A stretch of DNA of 64,000 nucleotides from Streptomyces sp. NBC_00370 (GTDB taxonomy: Bacteria; Actinomycetota; Actinomycetes; Streptomycetales; Streptomycetaceae): the NCBI RefSeq assembly GCF_036084755.1, contig NZ_CP107968.1, forward strand, positions 4,433,501 to 4,497,500, given 5' to 3'. Under the pieces are notes generated by a model, which saw nothing but the letters and a program-made list of their open reading frames with translations, did not search any database and was not told where the DNA came from. Position numbers and translations under genes: made by a program. Shown here in pieces: positions 44,849 through 53,744 of this stretch; the first letter of the stretch is position 1, and the number at the start of each line of letters is the position of its first letter.

Positions 44849-47125
44849 GTGACACAGCCTTTTGAACTGCCGGATTTCTACATGCCATATCCGGCCCGGC
44901 TCAACCCGCACCTTGAGGAGGCGAGGGAGCACTCCAGCAGATGGGCCAGGGAGATGGGCATGCTGGAGGGTTCGGGCATCTGGGAGCAGCACGACCTCGA
45001 CTCCCACGACTACGCGCTGCTCTGCTCGTACACCCACCCGGACTGCGACGGACCCCAGTTGTCGCTGGTCACGGACTGGTATGTGTGGGTGTTCTTCTTC
45101 GACGACCACTTCCTGGAGATCTTCAAGCGCGACCACGACAGGGAGGGCGGCAAGGCGTATCTCGACCGGCTGCCCCTCTTCATGCCGATGGATCTGAAGG
45201 ACGGGTTCCCCGAGCCGACCAACCCCGTGGAGGCCGGCCTCGCCGACCTCTGGGCCCGTACGGTCCCCAGCATGTCCATGGCGTGGCGGGAGCGGTTCGC
45301 CGAGTCCACGGAGAATCTGCTGAACGAGTCCCTCTGGGAGCTCTCCAACATCAACGCCGAGCGGATCTCCAACCCCGTCGAGTACATCGAGATGCGCCGC
45401 AAGGTCGGCGGGGCGCCCTGGTCCGCGGGGCTCATCGAGTACGTCAGCGCCGAGGTGCCGGCGGCACTGGCCGAGTCGCGGCCGCTGCGGGTCCTGCGCG
45501 ACACGTTCTCGGACGGCGTCCATCTGCGCAACGACCTCTTCTCGTACCAGCGCGAGATCGAGGAGGAGGGCGAGCTGAGCAACGGCGTGCTCGTGCTGGA
45601 GACCTTCCTCGGCTGCACGACGCAGGAGGCGGCCGAAGCCGTCAACGACCTGCTGACCGCGCGCCTCCAGCAGTTCGACAACACCGCCCTCACCGAACTG
45701 GGCCCGCTGTTCGTGGAGAAGGGCACCGACCCGGCGTCCGTCGCCGACACCCTCGCCTATGTGAAGGGCCTCCAGGACTGGCAGTCGGGCGGCCATGAAT
45801 GGCACATGCGCTCCAGCCGGTACATGAACGGCGGCGGCGTCGACACCGACGAGACGGCGGGGCCGCTCTTCCCGAAGACCCCGGTCGGCCGGGGCACGGC
45901 CGCCTCCGACTTCCTCAAGACGCTCACCGCGGGCGGCCCCGCCAGGCTGCGCAGCCACAGCCATGTCCCGTTCCAGCGGGTGGGACCCTCGCAACTGCCC
46001 GACTTCCAGATGCCGTTCGAGGCGACGCTCAGCCCGCATCTGGACGCCTCACGCGAGCATGTCGTCGCATGGGCGGCCCGGATGGGGATCCTGGAGGAAC
46101 AGCCCGGCATCCCGAACTCGGGCGTGTGGGACGCGGACCGGATCCGCCGTATCGACCTGCCGCTCTGCGCGGCCGGTATCCACCCGGACGCCACACCGGA
46201 GGGCCTGGACCTGTCGTCGGATTGGCTGGCCTGGGGGACGTACGGGGACGACTACTTCCCGGTCGTCTACGGCACCACCCGCGACCTGGCGGGCGCGAAG
46301 GCGTGCAACGAGCGCCTGTCGCTGTTCATGCCGGTCGAATCCCTGGACACCCCGCTGCCCGCTACCGGCCTCGAACGCGCCCTCGCCGACCTGTGGGCGC
46401 GTACGGCGGGCCCGATGGACCTCGACGCCCGGCGCACGTTCCGCAAGGCCGTCGAGGACATGACGGAGAGCTGGCTGTGGGAGCTGGCCAACCAGGTGCA
46501 GAACCGTATCCCCGAGCCCGTCGACTACATCGAGATGCGCCGGGCGACCTTCGGCTCGGACATGACGATGAGCCTGTGCCGGATCGGCCACGGCAACGTC
46601 GTACCGGAGGAGATCTACCGCAGCGGACCGATGCAGGCGCTGGAGCACGCGGCGCAGGACTACGCGTGCCTGCTCAACGACGTCTTCTCGTACCAGAAGG
46701 AGATCGAGTTCGAGGGCGAGGTGCACAACGGCGTCCTCGTCGTCCAGAACTTCTTCAACTGCGACTATCCGACGGCGCTGCACATCGTCGACGACCTGAT
46801 GAACTCGCGCATGCGCCAGTTCCAGCACGTCGCCGCGAACGAACTGCCCGTGCTGTACGACGACTTCGACCTGAGCGCGGAGGTGCGGGAGGTGCTCGAC
46901 GGATATGTGAAGGAGCTGGAGAACTGGCTCTCCGGGATTCTCGTCTGGCATGCGGGCTGCCACCGCTACAAGGAGTCGGACCTGCTCCAGGACCGCGCTG
47001 AGCCGCGCTGGATGCCGCCGACGCTGACGGGGCGCGGCACATCGGCCGCCAGGATCCTGCTGCCGGCGGGCAGTTCGGCCGGTTCGGCCGGCTCCGTAGC
47101 GGCTGTGCCCCAAATGGCACCGTAA
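44849..47125 (+). CDS. geoA: Geosmin synthase (bifunctional germacradienol/geosmin synthase)
   Basis: A 758-residue tandem terpene synthase. The N-terminal half makes germacradienol/germacrene D from farnesyl diphosphate: DDHFLE at residues 85-90 and NDLFSYQRE from 228. The C-terminal half converts germacradienol to geosmin with loss of acetone: DDYFP from 467 and NDVFSYQKE from 610. Both N-terminal metal motifs are intact. GTG 44849 has GGGAAAGG 10 bases upstream. Geosmin is the earthy odorant of sporulating streptomycetes. The next operon starts 63 bases after the stop. Confidence 0.96.
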   Translation: MTQPFELPDFYMPYPARLNPHLEEAREHSSRWAREMGMLEGSGIWEQHDLDSHDYALLCSYTHPDCDGPQLSLVTDWYVWVFFFDDHFLEIFKRDHDREGGKAYLDRLPLFMPMDLKDGFPEPTNPVEAGLADLWARTVPSMSMAWRERFAESTENLLNESLWELSNINAERISNPVEYIEMRRKVGGAPWSAGLIEYVSAEVPAALAESRPLRVLRDTFSDGVHLRNDLFSYQREIEEEGELSNGVLVLETFLGCTTQEAAEAVNDLLTARLQQFDNTALTELGPLFVEKGTDPASVADTLAYVKGLQDWQSGGHEWHMRSSRYMNGGGVDTDETAGPLFPKTPVGRGTAASDFLKTLTAGGPARLRSHSHVPFQRVGPSQLPDFQMPFEATLSPHLDASREHVVAWAARMGILEEQPGIPNSGVWDADRIRRIDLPLCAAGIHPDATPEGLDLSSDWLAWGTYGDDYFPVVYGTTRDLAGAKACNERLSLFMPVESLDTPLPATGLERALADLWARTAGPMDLDARRTFRKAVEDMTESWLWELANQVQNRIPEPVDYIEMRRATFGSDMTMSLCRIGHGNVVPEEIYRSGPMQALEHAAQDYACLLNDVFSYQKEIEFEGEVHNGVLVVQNFFNCDYPTALHIVDDLMNSRMRQFQHVAANELPVLYDDFDLSAEVREVLDGYVKELENWLSGILVWHAGCHRYKESDLLQDRAEPRWMPPTLTGRGTSAARILLPAGSSAGSAGSVAAVPQMAP

Positions 47126-47188
47126 CCCTCGCAGGGCGCAATCCGTTCGCCATCCGGTCGACGCAGATCGAGTGGATGGGGGACGTGG

Positions 47189-48373
47189 GTGGCGAACGGA
47201 TATGCGCGTGAGCGGTACGGAGGGCCCGGGAGGCACCGAGGGCCCGGGAAGCACGGAGGGGACGGGCGTACGGCGGGGCGTACGGCGGCGGTGATCGAAG
47301 CCGTCGCCGGACGCGTCCCTGGCGAGCCCGTCCCGAACGAGGCGCTGCCCGCCGCCTGGGGCGTGGACGACGCGTGGGTCCGCGGCCGTACCGGCATCGG
47401 CAGCAGACACCGGGCCGCGCCGGGGCAGTCGACCGGCGATCTCGCGTACGAGGCGGCCGAGCCGCTGGTGCGCGGATCGGCGGCGGCGGGCCGGCCGGTG
47501 GACGCCGTCGTGCTGGCCACCGCCACCCCCGACCACCTCTGCCCGGCCACCGCGCCCGCGCTCGCCGCCCGGCTCGGCCTCGGCACCGCCCCCGCCCTCG
47601 ACATCGCGGCGGTGTGCAGCGGTTTCGTCTACGGACTCGCCGTCTGCCAGGGCCTGGTGGTCTCCGGCCTCTTCGAGCGGGTGCTGCTCGTCGGCGCCGA
47701 CGTCTACTCGGCCTGGCTCGATCCGCAGGACCGTTCCTCCGGTGTGGTGTTCGGCGACGGCGCGGGAGCCGCGCTGGTCGCGGCCGGCCGGACCGGCGAT
47801 CCCGGCGAGCTGCTCGCCTTCGACCTCGGTAGCGACGGCACGGGATACGACCTGATCACCGTGCCGGGCGGCGGCGCCCGCTCCCGGGCTCGCTCTGCGG
47901 TTACGGCAGAACCGCCCCCGGCGGGCGACGAGTTCTTCCGGATGCAGGGCCGCGCCGTCTATCAGCACGCCGTCGAGCGGATGACCGGCTCCTGCCGCTC
48001 CCTGCTGGACGAGGTCGGCTGGGCGGCGTCGGACGTCGACCACTTCGTACCCCACCAGGCCAACGCCCGGATCCTGCGCTCCGTCGCCGACCGGGTCGGT
48101 ATCGCGGCGGAGCGCTGCGTCATCCATCTCGACCGGGTCGCCAACACCGGCGCCGCGTCCATCCCGCTCGCCTTGGCCGACGCGGCGGGCCGGGGCCGGT
48201 TCCACACCGGCGACCGGGTGCTGCTCACGGCCTTCGGCGGCGGTCTCACCTGGGGCTCGGCGGCGCTGCGCTGGCCCGCGCCCCAGAGCGATGTCGCAGA
48301 GAACGACATCGCTGAGAACGACCTCGCAGAGAACGACCTCGCTCAGAACGACGAAAGGAACGAATCATCGTGA
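47189..48373 (+). CDS. 3-oxoacyl-ACP synthase III-like (KAS III/FabH family)
   Basis: A 394-residue thiolase-fold condensing enzyme. The Cys-His-Asn triad is visible: Cys143 in AAVCSGFVYG, His in HFVPHQANARIL and Asn in DRVANTGAASIPL. It probably selects the starter acyl group for the operon. The N-terminal ~35 residues are Gly/Arg-rich. The C-terminal 27 residues are a repeat tail (AENDIAENDLAENDLAQND) from a 15-bp tandem repeat. GTG 47189 follows GGGGGA. The stop overlaps the next start (GTGA). Confidence 0.9.
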   Translation: MANGYARERYGGPGRHRGPGKHGGDGRTAGRTAAVIEAVAGRVPGEPVPNEALPAAWGVDDAWVRGRTGIGSRHRAAPGQSTGDLAYEAAEPLVRGSAAAGRPVDAVVLATATPDHLCPATAPALAARLGLGTAPALDIAAVCSGFVYGLAVCQGLVVSGLFERVLLVGADVYSAWLDPQDRSSGVVFGDGAGAALVAAGRTGDPGELLAFDLGSDGTGYDLITVPGGGARSRARSAVTAEPPPAGDEFFRMQGRAVYQHAVERMTGSCRSLLDEVGWAASDVDHFVPHQANARILRSVADRVGIAAERCVIHLDRVANTGAASIPLALADAAGRGRFHTGDRVLLTAFGGGLTWGSAALRWPAPQSDVAENDIAENDLAENDLAQNDERNESS

Positions 48374-49665
48374 CGAAAACAGCCGGCTCGGTGGCGGTGA
48401 CCGGGGTGGGCGTGGTGACCCCGGCAGGCGCCGACGAGGAGTCCTTCTGGCAGGGCCTGTGCGCCGGGCGCTCGGTCGCCTCCCGGCTGCCCGAACTGGC
48501 CGGGCAGCCGGTGGACTTCGGCTGCGCGATCGGGGGCGCGGGCGGCGGAGGTCGTGACGGCAGCGGCGGCAGCGGCGGCACCGGCGGTACCGGTGGCTTC
48601 GATGTGGACGCTGCGGTCGGCGGCCGGTCCGGCTGGCGGATGGCCCGGTTCGTGAAGCTGGCGCTGATCGCGGCGCGCCAGGCGGTGGCCGACGCCGGAC
48701 TCGACCCGAAGACCTGGGACGGCAGCCGGGTCGGCGTGGTGCTGGGCGTCGGCGTCGGCGGCGTCTCCGTACTCGTCGACAACGCGCTGAAGCTGCACGA
48801 GCAGGGGCCTGACGCGGTCTCCCCGCTGCTGGTGCCGATGATGATCCCGAACGCGGCGGCGGGCGAGGTCGCCATCGCGCTCAAGGCCCAGGGCCCCAGC
48901 CTGGCACCGGCCACGGCCTGTGCCTCCGGGGCGACGGCCATCGCCGCCGCCAAGGACCTGCTGGCGACCGGCCAGTGCGACCTGGTCGTGGCGGGCGGCG
49001 CCGAGTCCGTACTGACGCCGCTGGTGGTGACGGCCTTCGCACGGCTCGGCGCGCTGTCCCGGCGTACGGACGACCCGGCGGGCGCCTCGCGGCCCTTCGC
49101 CGCCGACCGCGACGGGTTCGTGATCGGCGAGGGCGCCGCCATGCTCGTACTGGAACGGGAGTCGGCGGCGCTGGCCCGCGGCCGGGCGCCGCGCGCGCTG
49201 CTGGCAGGCGCGGGGGCGAGCACCGACGCGTACCACCCGACGGCCCCCGAGCCGACGGGCCGTGGCGCGCAGGCGGCCGTCGAGGCGGCGCTGGGGGAGG
49301 CGGGCTGGAACGCGTACGACGTGGAACACGTCAACGCGCACGGCACGTCGACCCCGCTCAACGACGCGATGGAGGCGGCGCTGATCAGCCGGGTCTTCCC
49401 GCACCGGCCGCCGGTCACGGCCGCCAAGGGCGTGGTGGGACACACGCTGGCGGCGGCAGGGGCGATCGAGGCGGTGGCGACGGTGCTGACGCTCCAGCAC
49501 GGTGTCGTCCCGCCGATCGCCAACCTGGACGCGCCGGACATCGACATCGCCGACGATCTCGACCTCGTGGTCAAGCAGCCGAGGCGGCAGCGGGTGGAGA
49601 CGGCGGTCAGCCACTCGTTCGGTTTCGGCGGGCACAACGTGGCGCTGGCGTTCCGCCGCGCCTGA
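48370..49665 (+). CDS. 3-oxoacyl-ACP synthase II (KAS II/FabF-like), first copy
   Basis: A 431-residue condensing enzyme. Cys184 is in TACASG, with His in VNAHGTSTPLND and VVGHTLAAAGAIEA, so the Cys-His-His triad is complete. A Gly/Ser insert (GGGRDGSGGSGGTGGTGG) occurs near residue 60. GTG 48370 overlaps the KAS III stop and has AAAGGAA upstream. It is about 46% or so similar by eye to the second KAS II gene at 52439, sharing the VGGRxxxRMxRxVK and AALISRVxPHRPPVTA blocks; neither looks like an inactive chain-length factor. Confidence 0.92.
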   Translation: MTKTAGSVAVTGVGVVTPAGADEESFWQGLCAGRSVASRLPELAGQPVDFGCAIGGAGGGGRDGSGGSGGTGGTGGFDVDAAVGGRSGWRMARFVKLALIAARQAVADAGLDPKTWDGSRVGVVLGVGVGGVSVLVDNALKLHEQGPDAVSPLLVPMMIPNAAAGEVAIALKAQGPSLAPATACASGATAIAAAKDLLATGQCDLVVAGGAESVLTPLVVTAFARLGALSRRTDDPAGASRPFAADRDGFVIGEGAAMLVLERESAALARGRAPRALLAGAGASTDAYHPTAPEPTGRGAQAAVEAALGEAGWNAYDVEHVNAHGTSTPLNDAMEAALISRVFPHRPPVTAAKGVVGHTLAAAGAIEAVATVLTLQHGVVPPIANLDAPDIDIADDLDLVVKQPRRQRVETAVSHSFGFGGHNVALAFRRA

Positions 49666-49855
49666 GGTCTCTTGTCGTGGCACCCGGCCGGGCGAGGTCG
49701 CCGGCCGGGTGCTCCGCCGTGTTCCGTGTTCCGCGCTGTGTTCGCTGTGTTCTGCGTTCCGCTGCGCCGAACGGCGGGGTGAAACCGCTGATCCGGGTGG
49801 TCGACACCCAAGTGGACGAGGTATACGGCCGAACGAATGTTTCACGCGCGGGAGT

Positions 49856-49877
49856 GCTGAAGTGTCGTTTCTTCAGC
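49856..49877 (+). promoter_or_regulatory. Inverted repeat upstream of acyl-CoA oxidase-like gene
   Basis: GCTGAAG/CTTCAGC with an 8-base centre, 22 bases before the GTG start. It may be an operator, or a hairpin within the operon transcript. The 234-base gap 49666-49899 also contains short GTGTTCCG-like repeats near 49720-49760 and nothing else. Confidence 0.4.
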
Positions 49878-49899
49878 GATTCCCTGTCGTTCTCCTCGC

Positions 49900-52065
49900 G
49901 TGACCGTGATGATCAACAACACCGCCGTGGGCCCGTCCCGCCCCGGCCTCGGCTCAGCCCCGGGCGCAGTCTCCGGCGCTGTCTCCGGACCTGTCTCCGG
50001 ACCTGTGTCCGGACCTGTCTCCGGACCTGTCGTCGACCGGCTGACCGACGTGCTGTTCGGTACGGACTTCCACCGCGAGCACGCACCGTGGCGCAGGATC
50101 GCCGCCGCAGAATCGTTCCGCCAAATGGCCGCGCCCGGCGGTCCCGGTGCCTCGCCCCAGGAGCGCCTTTCGCGTGCGTACGCGCGGCTGCGCACCGTCA
50201 ATGACACCCTCGACAGCCCGGCGGGGCTGGCCGCCGACCCCCGGGGCCTCGCCGCGCTCCACGAGTGGCTGGGCCCGGTCGATCCGGCCTTCACGACGGT
50301 CGCCGGAATCCACTACAACCTGTTCCTCGGCAGCCTGCTGGACCACGACGGCGGGGTAGGGGACGCGCCGGGCGGCCGTGATCTGGCGGACTTCGTGACG
50401 CTGCGCCGCGTCGGCACCTTCCTCTGTACGGAGGTGGCGCACGGCAACGACGCGGCGGCCGTCGAGACCACAGCCACGTACGACCGCGAACGGGCCGGAT
50501 TCGTGCTGCACACCCCGCACGCGGGTGCGCAGAAGTTCATGCCCAACACCAGCCCGGCCGGCGGCCCCAAGAGCGGCGTCGTCGCGGCCCGGCTGCTGGT
50601 GGACGGCACCGACCACGGGGTCTTTCTCTTCCTGACGCCGCTGACCGACGCCGTACGGGCACTGCCGGGCGTACGGGTACGGCGGCTGCCGCCGCGTATC
50701 GGCAGCCCTGTCGACCACTGTCTGACCTCGTTCGACCACGTCTTCGTCGGCCGTGACGCGCTGCTCGGCGGTGCCCAGGGCAGGCTCGGCGCGGACGGCG
50801 GGTTCAGCAGCGCGCAGCGCAACCGCCGCCGACGGTTCCTGGCCTCCATCGGGCGGGTTACCCCGGGCAAGCTCTCGATGAGCGCCTGCGCCGTCGGCTC
50901 GGCGCGGACGACGCTGGCGCTCGCCGTGCGGTACGGCGGGAACCGGCTGATCAGCGGCTCGCGGGCGGCGGACCGGATCCCCGTCATCGCGCACCGCACG
51001 CACCACGGCCCGCTGGTCGAGGCGCTGGCGACGGTCTTCGCGATGACCCTGCTGCACCGTACGGCCCTCGCCGCGTGGGAGTCGCACACCGAGAAGACGA
51101 AGGCCGAGGCGGAGCGGCTGGTCGCCGTCGCGAAGGGGTGGATCACCTGGCAGGCCAGGGACATCATCCTGGAGTGCCGCGAACGCTGCGGTGCGCAGGG
51201 GCTGTTGGAGAACAACGGCATGACGGACCTGATGGCCGGCATCGAGGGCGCCATCACGGCCGAGGGTGACAACGTCGCGATCTACACGAAGGCGGCGGCG
51301 GAGATGCTGTTCGCCGCCGGGGGCCCGGCGGGGACGGAGACCGCGGGCCCGGCGCGGTCGGACCTCGCGGGCTCCGGCGCCTTCCGCGACACGGACCGTC
51401 TCCGGGACACCGGCCGTCTCCGGGACACCGGCCATCTCCGGGACACCGGCCATCTCCGTGACACCAGCTACCTCACCGAACTCCTCGGCGAGGTGGAGGA
51501 GATGTGGCTGTCCCGCGCCCGCGCCCGGATGGGCGGCGTACCGCACGGCGACCCCGTCGCCCGCTGGAACGCCGCGTCCGGCGCCGCCCTGCGGGCCGTC
51601 GAGGCCCACGCGTACCGGCGGGCCGCCGAGGCGTTCGCGACGGCGGTCGACACGCTGGCGCCGGGGACGGAGGCGTACGGCCTGCTGCGCGCGCTGCAAC
51701 GGCTGTTCGCGCTGCGCTGGATCGACCGCAACAGCGGCGATCTGCTGGCGCGCGGCCGGCTCACCGCGTACCACATCGATCAACTGCCGGACACCGTCGA
51801 ACGGTTGATCGCGGAACTTGCGGGCAGCGCCCCGACGCTCGTCGCGGCGTTCGCCCTGCCCGAAGAACTCCTGGCCGACCACCCCATCGGCCGGGCGCAC
51901 TACACCGGCGCGTACGACGACCCGGCCGCGCCATGGCACACCGAACCGGCTCACGAACCGGTTCACGAACCGGTTCACGAACCATCCGCTCAGCCATCCG
52001 CTCAGCCATCCGCTCAGCCGTCCGCCGAGCCGTCAGCCCGGCCGTCCCTCCAGCGGACGCGGTGA
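49900..52065 (+). CDS. Acyl-CoA oxidase/dehydrogenase-like flavoprotein
   Basis: A 721-residue protein. The organisation is ACOX-like: a flavin-binding middle (AGAQKFMPNTSPAGGPKSGVV), a helical domain with CRERCGAQGLLENNGMTDLM, and the catalytic-Glu region GIEGAITAEGDNVAIYTKAA. It likely introduces an alpha,beta double bond into an acyl-CoA or acyl-ACP. Three low-complexity tracts from tandem DNA repeats interrupt it: N-terminal (VSGP)n, middle (RLRDTG/HLRDTG)n and C-terminal (HEPV)n(SAQP)n. GTG 49900 or ATG 49909 may start it. Its stop (TGA 52063) overlaps an in-frame GTG leading into the ACP gene. Confidence 0.82.
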   Translation: MTVMINNTAVGPSRPGLGSAPGAVSGAVSGPVSGPVSGPVSGPVVDRLTDVLFGTDFHREHAPWRRIAAAESFRQMAAPGGPGASPQERLSRAYARLRTVNDTLDSPAGLAADPRGLAALHEWLGPVDPAFTTVAGIHYNLFLGSLLDHDGGVGDAPGGRDLADFVTLRRVGTFLCTEVAHGNDAAAVETTATYDRERAGFVLHTPHAGAQKFMPNTSPAGGPKSGVVAARLLVDGTDHGVFLFLTPLTDAVRALPGVRVRRLPPRIGSPVDHCLTSFDHVFVGRDALLGGAQGRLGADGGFSSAQRNRRRRFLASIGRVTPGKLSMSACAVGSARTTLALAVRYGGNRLISGSRAADRIPVIAHRTHHGPLVEALATVFAMTLLHRTALAAWESHTEKTKAEAERLVAVAKGWITWQARDIILECRERCGAQGLLENNGMTDLMAGIEGAITAEGDNVAIYTKAAAEMLFAAGGPAGTETAGPARSDLAGSGAFRDTDRLRDTGRLRDTGHLRDTGHLRDTSYLTELLGEVEEMWLSRARARMGGVPHGDPVARWNAASGAALRAVEAHAYRRAAEAFATAVDTLAPGTEAYGLLRALQRLFALRWIDRNSGDLLARGRLTAYHIDQLPDTVERLIAELAGSAPTLVAAFALPEELLADHPIGRAHYTGAYDDPAAPWHTEPAHEPVHEPVHEPSAQPSAQPSAQPSAEPSARPSLQRTR

Positions 52066-52196
52066 GAGCGAACCGCACCGTACGACGCGTACGGGAGGCG
52101 GCGGCCGGCTGGGGCCTGCGCGTCGTCCTGTGCACGTACTGGGGAGCGGCCTACCTGCTGGCCGAGACCCCTCAACTCCGTTCGAAAGGAACTGAC

Positions 52197-52442
52197 ATGA
52201 ACGAGATCCACCCCAAGATCACCGAGGTTCTCGCCGAGACCTTCAAGGTGCCGGCCGACGAGATCATCCCCTCCGCCACGATGGACAGCCTGGAGATGGA
52301 CTCCCTCGCCGTCGCCGAGTTCGCCGTCATCATCAAGGAGACGCTGGGCGTCGACGCCGACGCCGAAGAGGTACTGAGGACGGCCACCCTCGCCGACATC
52401 TCCGCCTTCCTGGACAAGGCACTTGTGGGCGTCACGCCGTGA
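52197..52442 (+). CDS. Acyl carrier protein
   Basis: An 81-residue ACP with the phosphopantetheine Ser in LEMDSLAVAEF. ATG 52197 has GAAAGGAAC 7 bases upstream. An in-frame GTG at 52062, overlapping the previous stop, would add 45 residues with a hydrophobic stretch (VVLCTYWGAAYLLA). The good SD favours the short form. Its stop overlaps the next gene start (GTGA). Confidence 0.93.
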   Translation: MNEIHPKITEVLAETFKVPADEIIPSATMDSLEMDSLAVAEFAVIIKETLGVDADAEEVLRTATLADISAFLDKALVGVTP

Positions 52443-53704
52443 TCGCGCCCATCGTGACGAGCGCGCCCATCGTGACGAAACCCGCCGTCGCCGTCACGGG
52501 GCTGGGCATGATCACCCCCGTCGGCAACGACACCGAGTCCACCTGGGCCGGCGTCAACGCCGGGGTCTCGCCCGCCCGCAGGGTCCCCGAACTGCGCGAC
52601 TGCGTCGTCGACTTCGCCTGCACGGTCGACGGCATCGACCTCGACGCCGCGGTCGGCGGCCGTACCGCCTTCCGGATGGGCCGGTACGTCAAGTTCGCGC
52701 TGCTCGCGGCGCGCGAGGCGGTCGCCGACGCCGGGCTCGACCCGGCGACCTGGGACGGCACCCGGGTCGCCGTCGTGGTCGGCACCAGCAGCGGCGGCTC
52801 GGCGAGCCTCACCGAACAGGCCGTCGCCCTCGACCGGCGCGGCCCCGAGGCCACCTCACCCACCGGCATCCTGTTGACCATCCCGAACATGCCGGCGGCC
52901 GAGATCGCCATCAAGATGCGGGCCACAGGCCCCAGCATGGCGCCGTGCACCGCCTGTTCGTCCGGCGTGACGGCGCTGTCGGTGGCGCGTGACCTGCTGG
53001 CGACCGGGCAGTGCGACATCGCGGTGGCAGGCGCCACCGAGTCGATCGTCTTCCCCGTCGCCATGACCGGGCTCGCCCGCTCGGGCGCTGCGGCGACGGC
53101 AGGACCCGACGACGACCCGGCGCTGCTGTGCCGGCCGTTCGCCACCGACCGGCGCGGTCTGGTCATGGGGGAGGGCGCGGCGATCATGGTGCTGGAGCGG
53201 GAGACGGACGCGCGGGCGCGCGGCGCGGTCCCCCGCGCGCTGTTGGCCGGCACCGGCGCCACCACCGACGCCCACCACCCCACGAGCCCGCACCCGTCGG
53301 GCGCCGTGGCGCAGCGCGCGGTCGAGGCGGCGCTGCGGGACGCGGGCTGGAGCGCGTACGAAGTCGATCACGTCAACGCGCACGGCACGTCGACCCCCCT
53401 CAACGACGCCACCGAGGCGGCGCTGATCAGCCGGGTCTACCCCCACCGGCCCCCGGTCACGGCCCCGAAGGGCGTTCTCGGCCACTGCATGGGCGCGGCG
53501 GGCGCGATCGAGGCGGGACTGACCGTGCTGACCCTGCAGCACGGCGTCGTACCGCCGATCGCCAACTTGGACGCGCCGTCTGTGGAGTTCGACATCGACT
53601 GCGTGACGAAGCAGCCTCGGCTGCTGGACCGGATCGACCGGGCGGTGAGCCACTCGTTCGGTTTCGGGGGGCACAACGCGGTGGTCGCGCTGGAACGCGC
53701 GTAA
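52439..53704 (+). CDS. 3-oxoacyl-ACP synthase II (KAS II/FabF-like), second copy
   Basis: A 421-residue condensing enzyme with Cys173 in TACSSG and His in VNAHGTSTPLND and VLGHCMGAAGAIEA, again a complete triad. The first 11 residues are a duplication (API VTSAPIVTK) from a direct repeat; GTG 52472 (MTKPAVAVTG) is an alternative start giving a normal N-terminus. Together with the first copy it may extend the chain in different steps, or form a heterodimer. Confidence 0.92.
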   Translation: MIAPIVTSAPIVTKPAVAVTGLGMITPVGNDTESTWAGVNAGVSPARRVPELRDCVVDFACTVDGIDLDAAVGGRTAFRMGRYVKFALLAAREAVADAGLDPATWDGTRVAVVVGTSSGGSASLTEQAVALDRRGPEATSPTGILLTIPNMPAAEIAIKMRATGPSMAPCTACSSGVTALSVARDLLATGQCDIAVAGATESIVFPVAMTGLARSGAAATAGPDDDPALLCRPFATDRRGLVMGEGAAIMVLERETDARARGAVPRALLAGTGATTDAHHPTSPHPSGAVAQRAVEAALRDAGWSAYEVDHVNAHGTSTPLNDATEAALISRVYPHRPPVTAPKGVLGHCMGAAGAIEAGLTVLTLQHGVVPPIANLDAPSVEFDIDCVTKQPRLLDRIDRAVSHSFGFGGHNAVVALERA

Positions 53705-53744
53705 CGGTCCTCGCCCCTGCCCGTACGTCCCCGAAGGAGCTTCC

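Noticed and set aside
46049..48205. A 718-residue minus-strand open frame
   Set aside because: Lies opposite geoA and KAS III, both with intact motifs.
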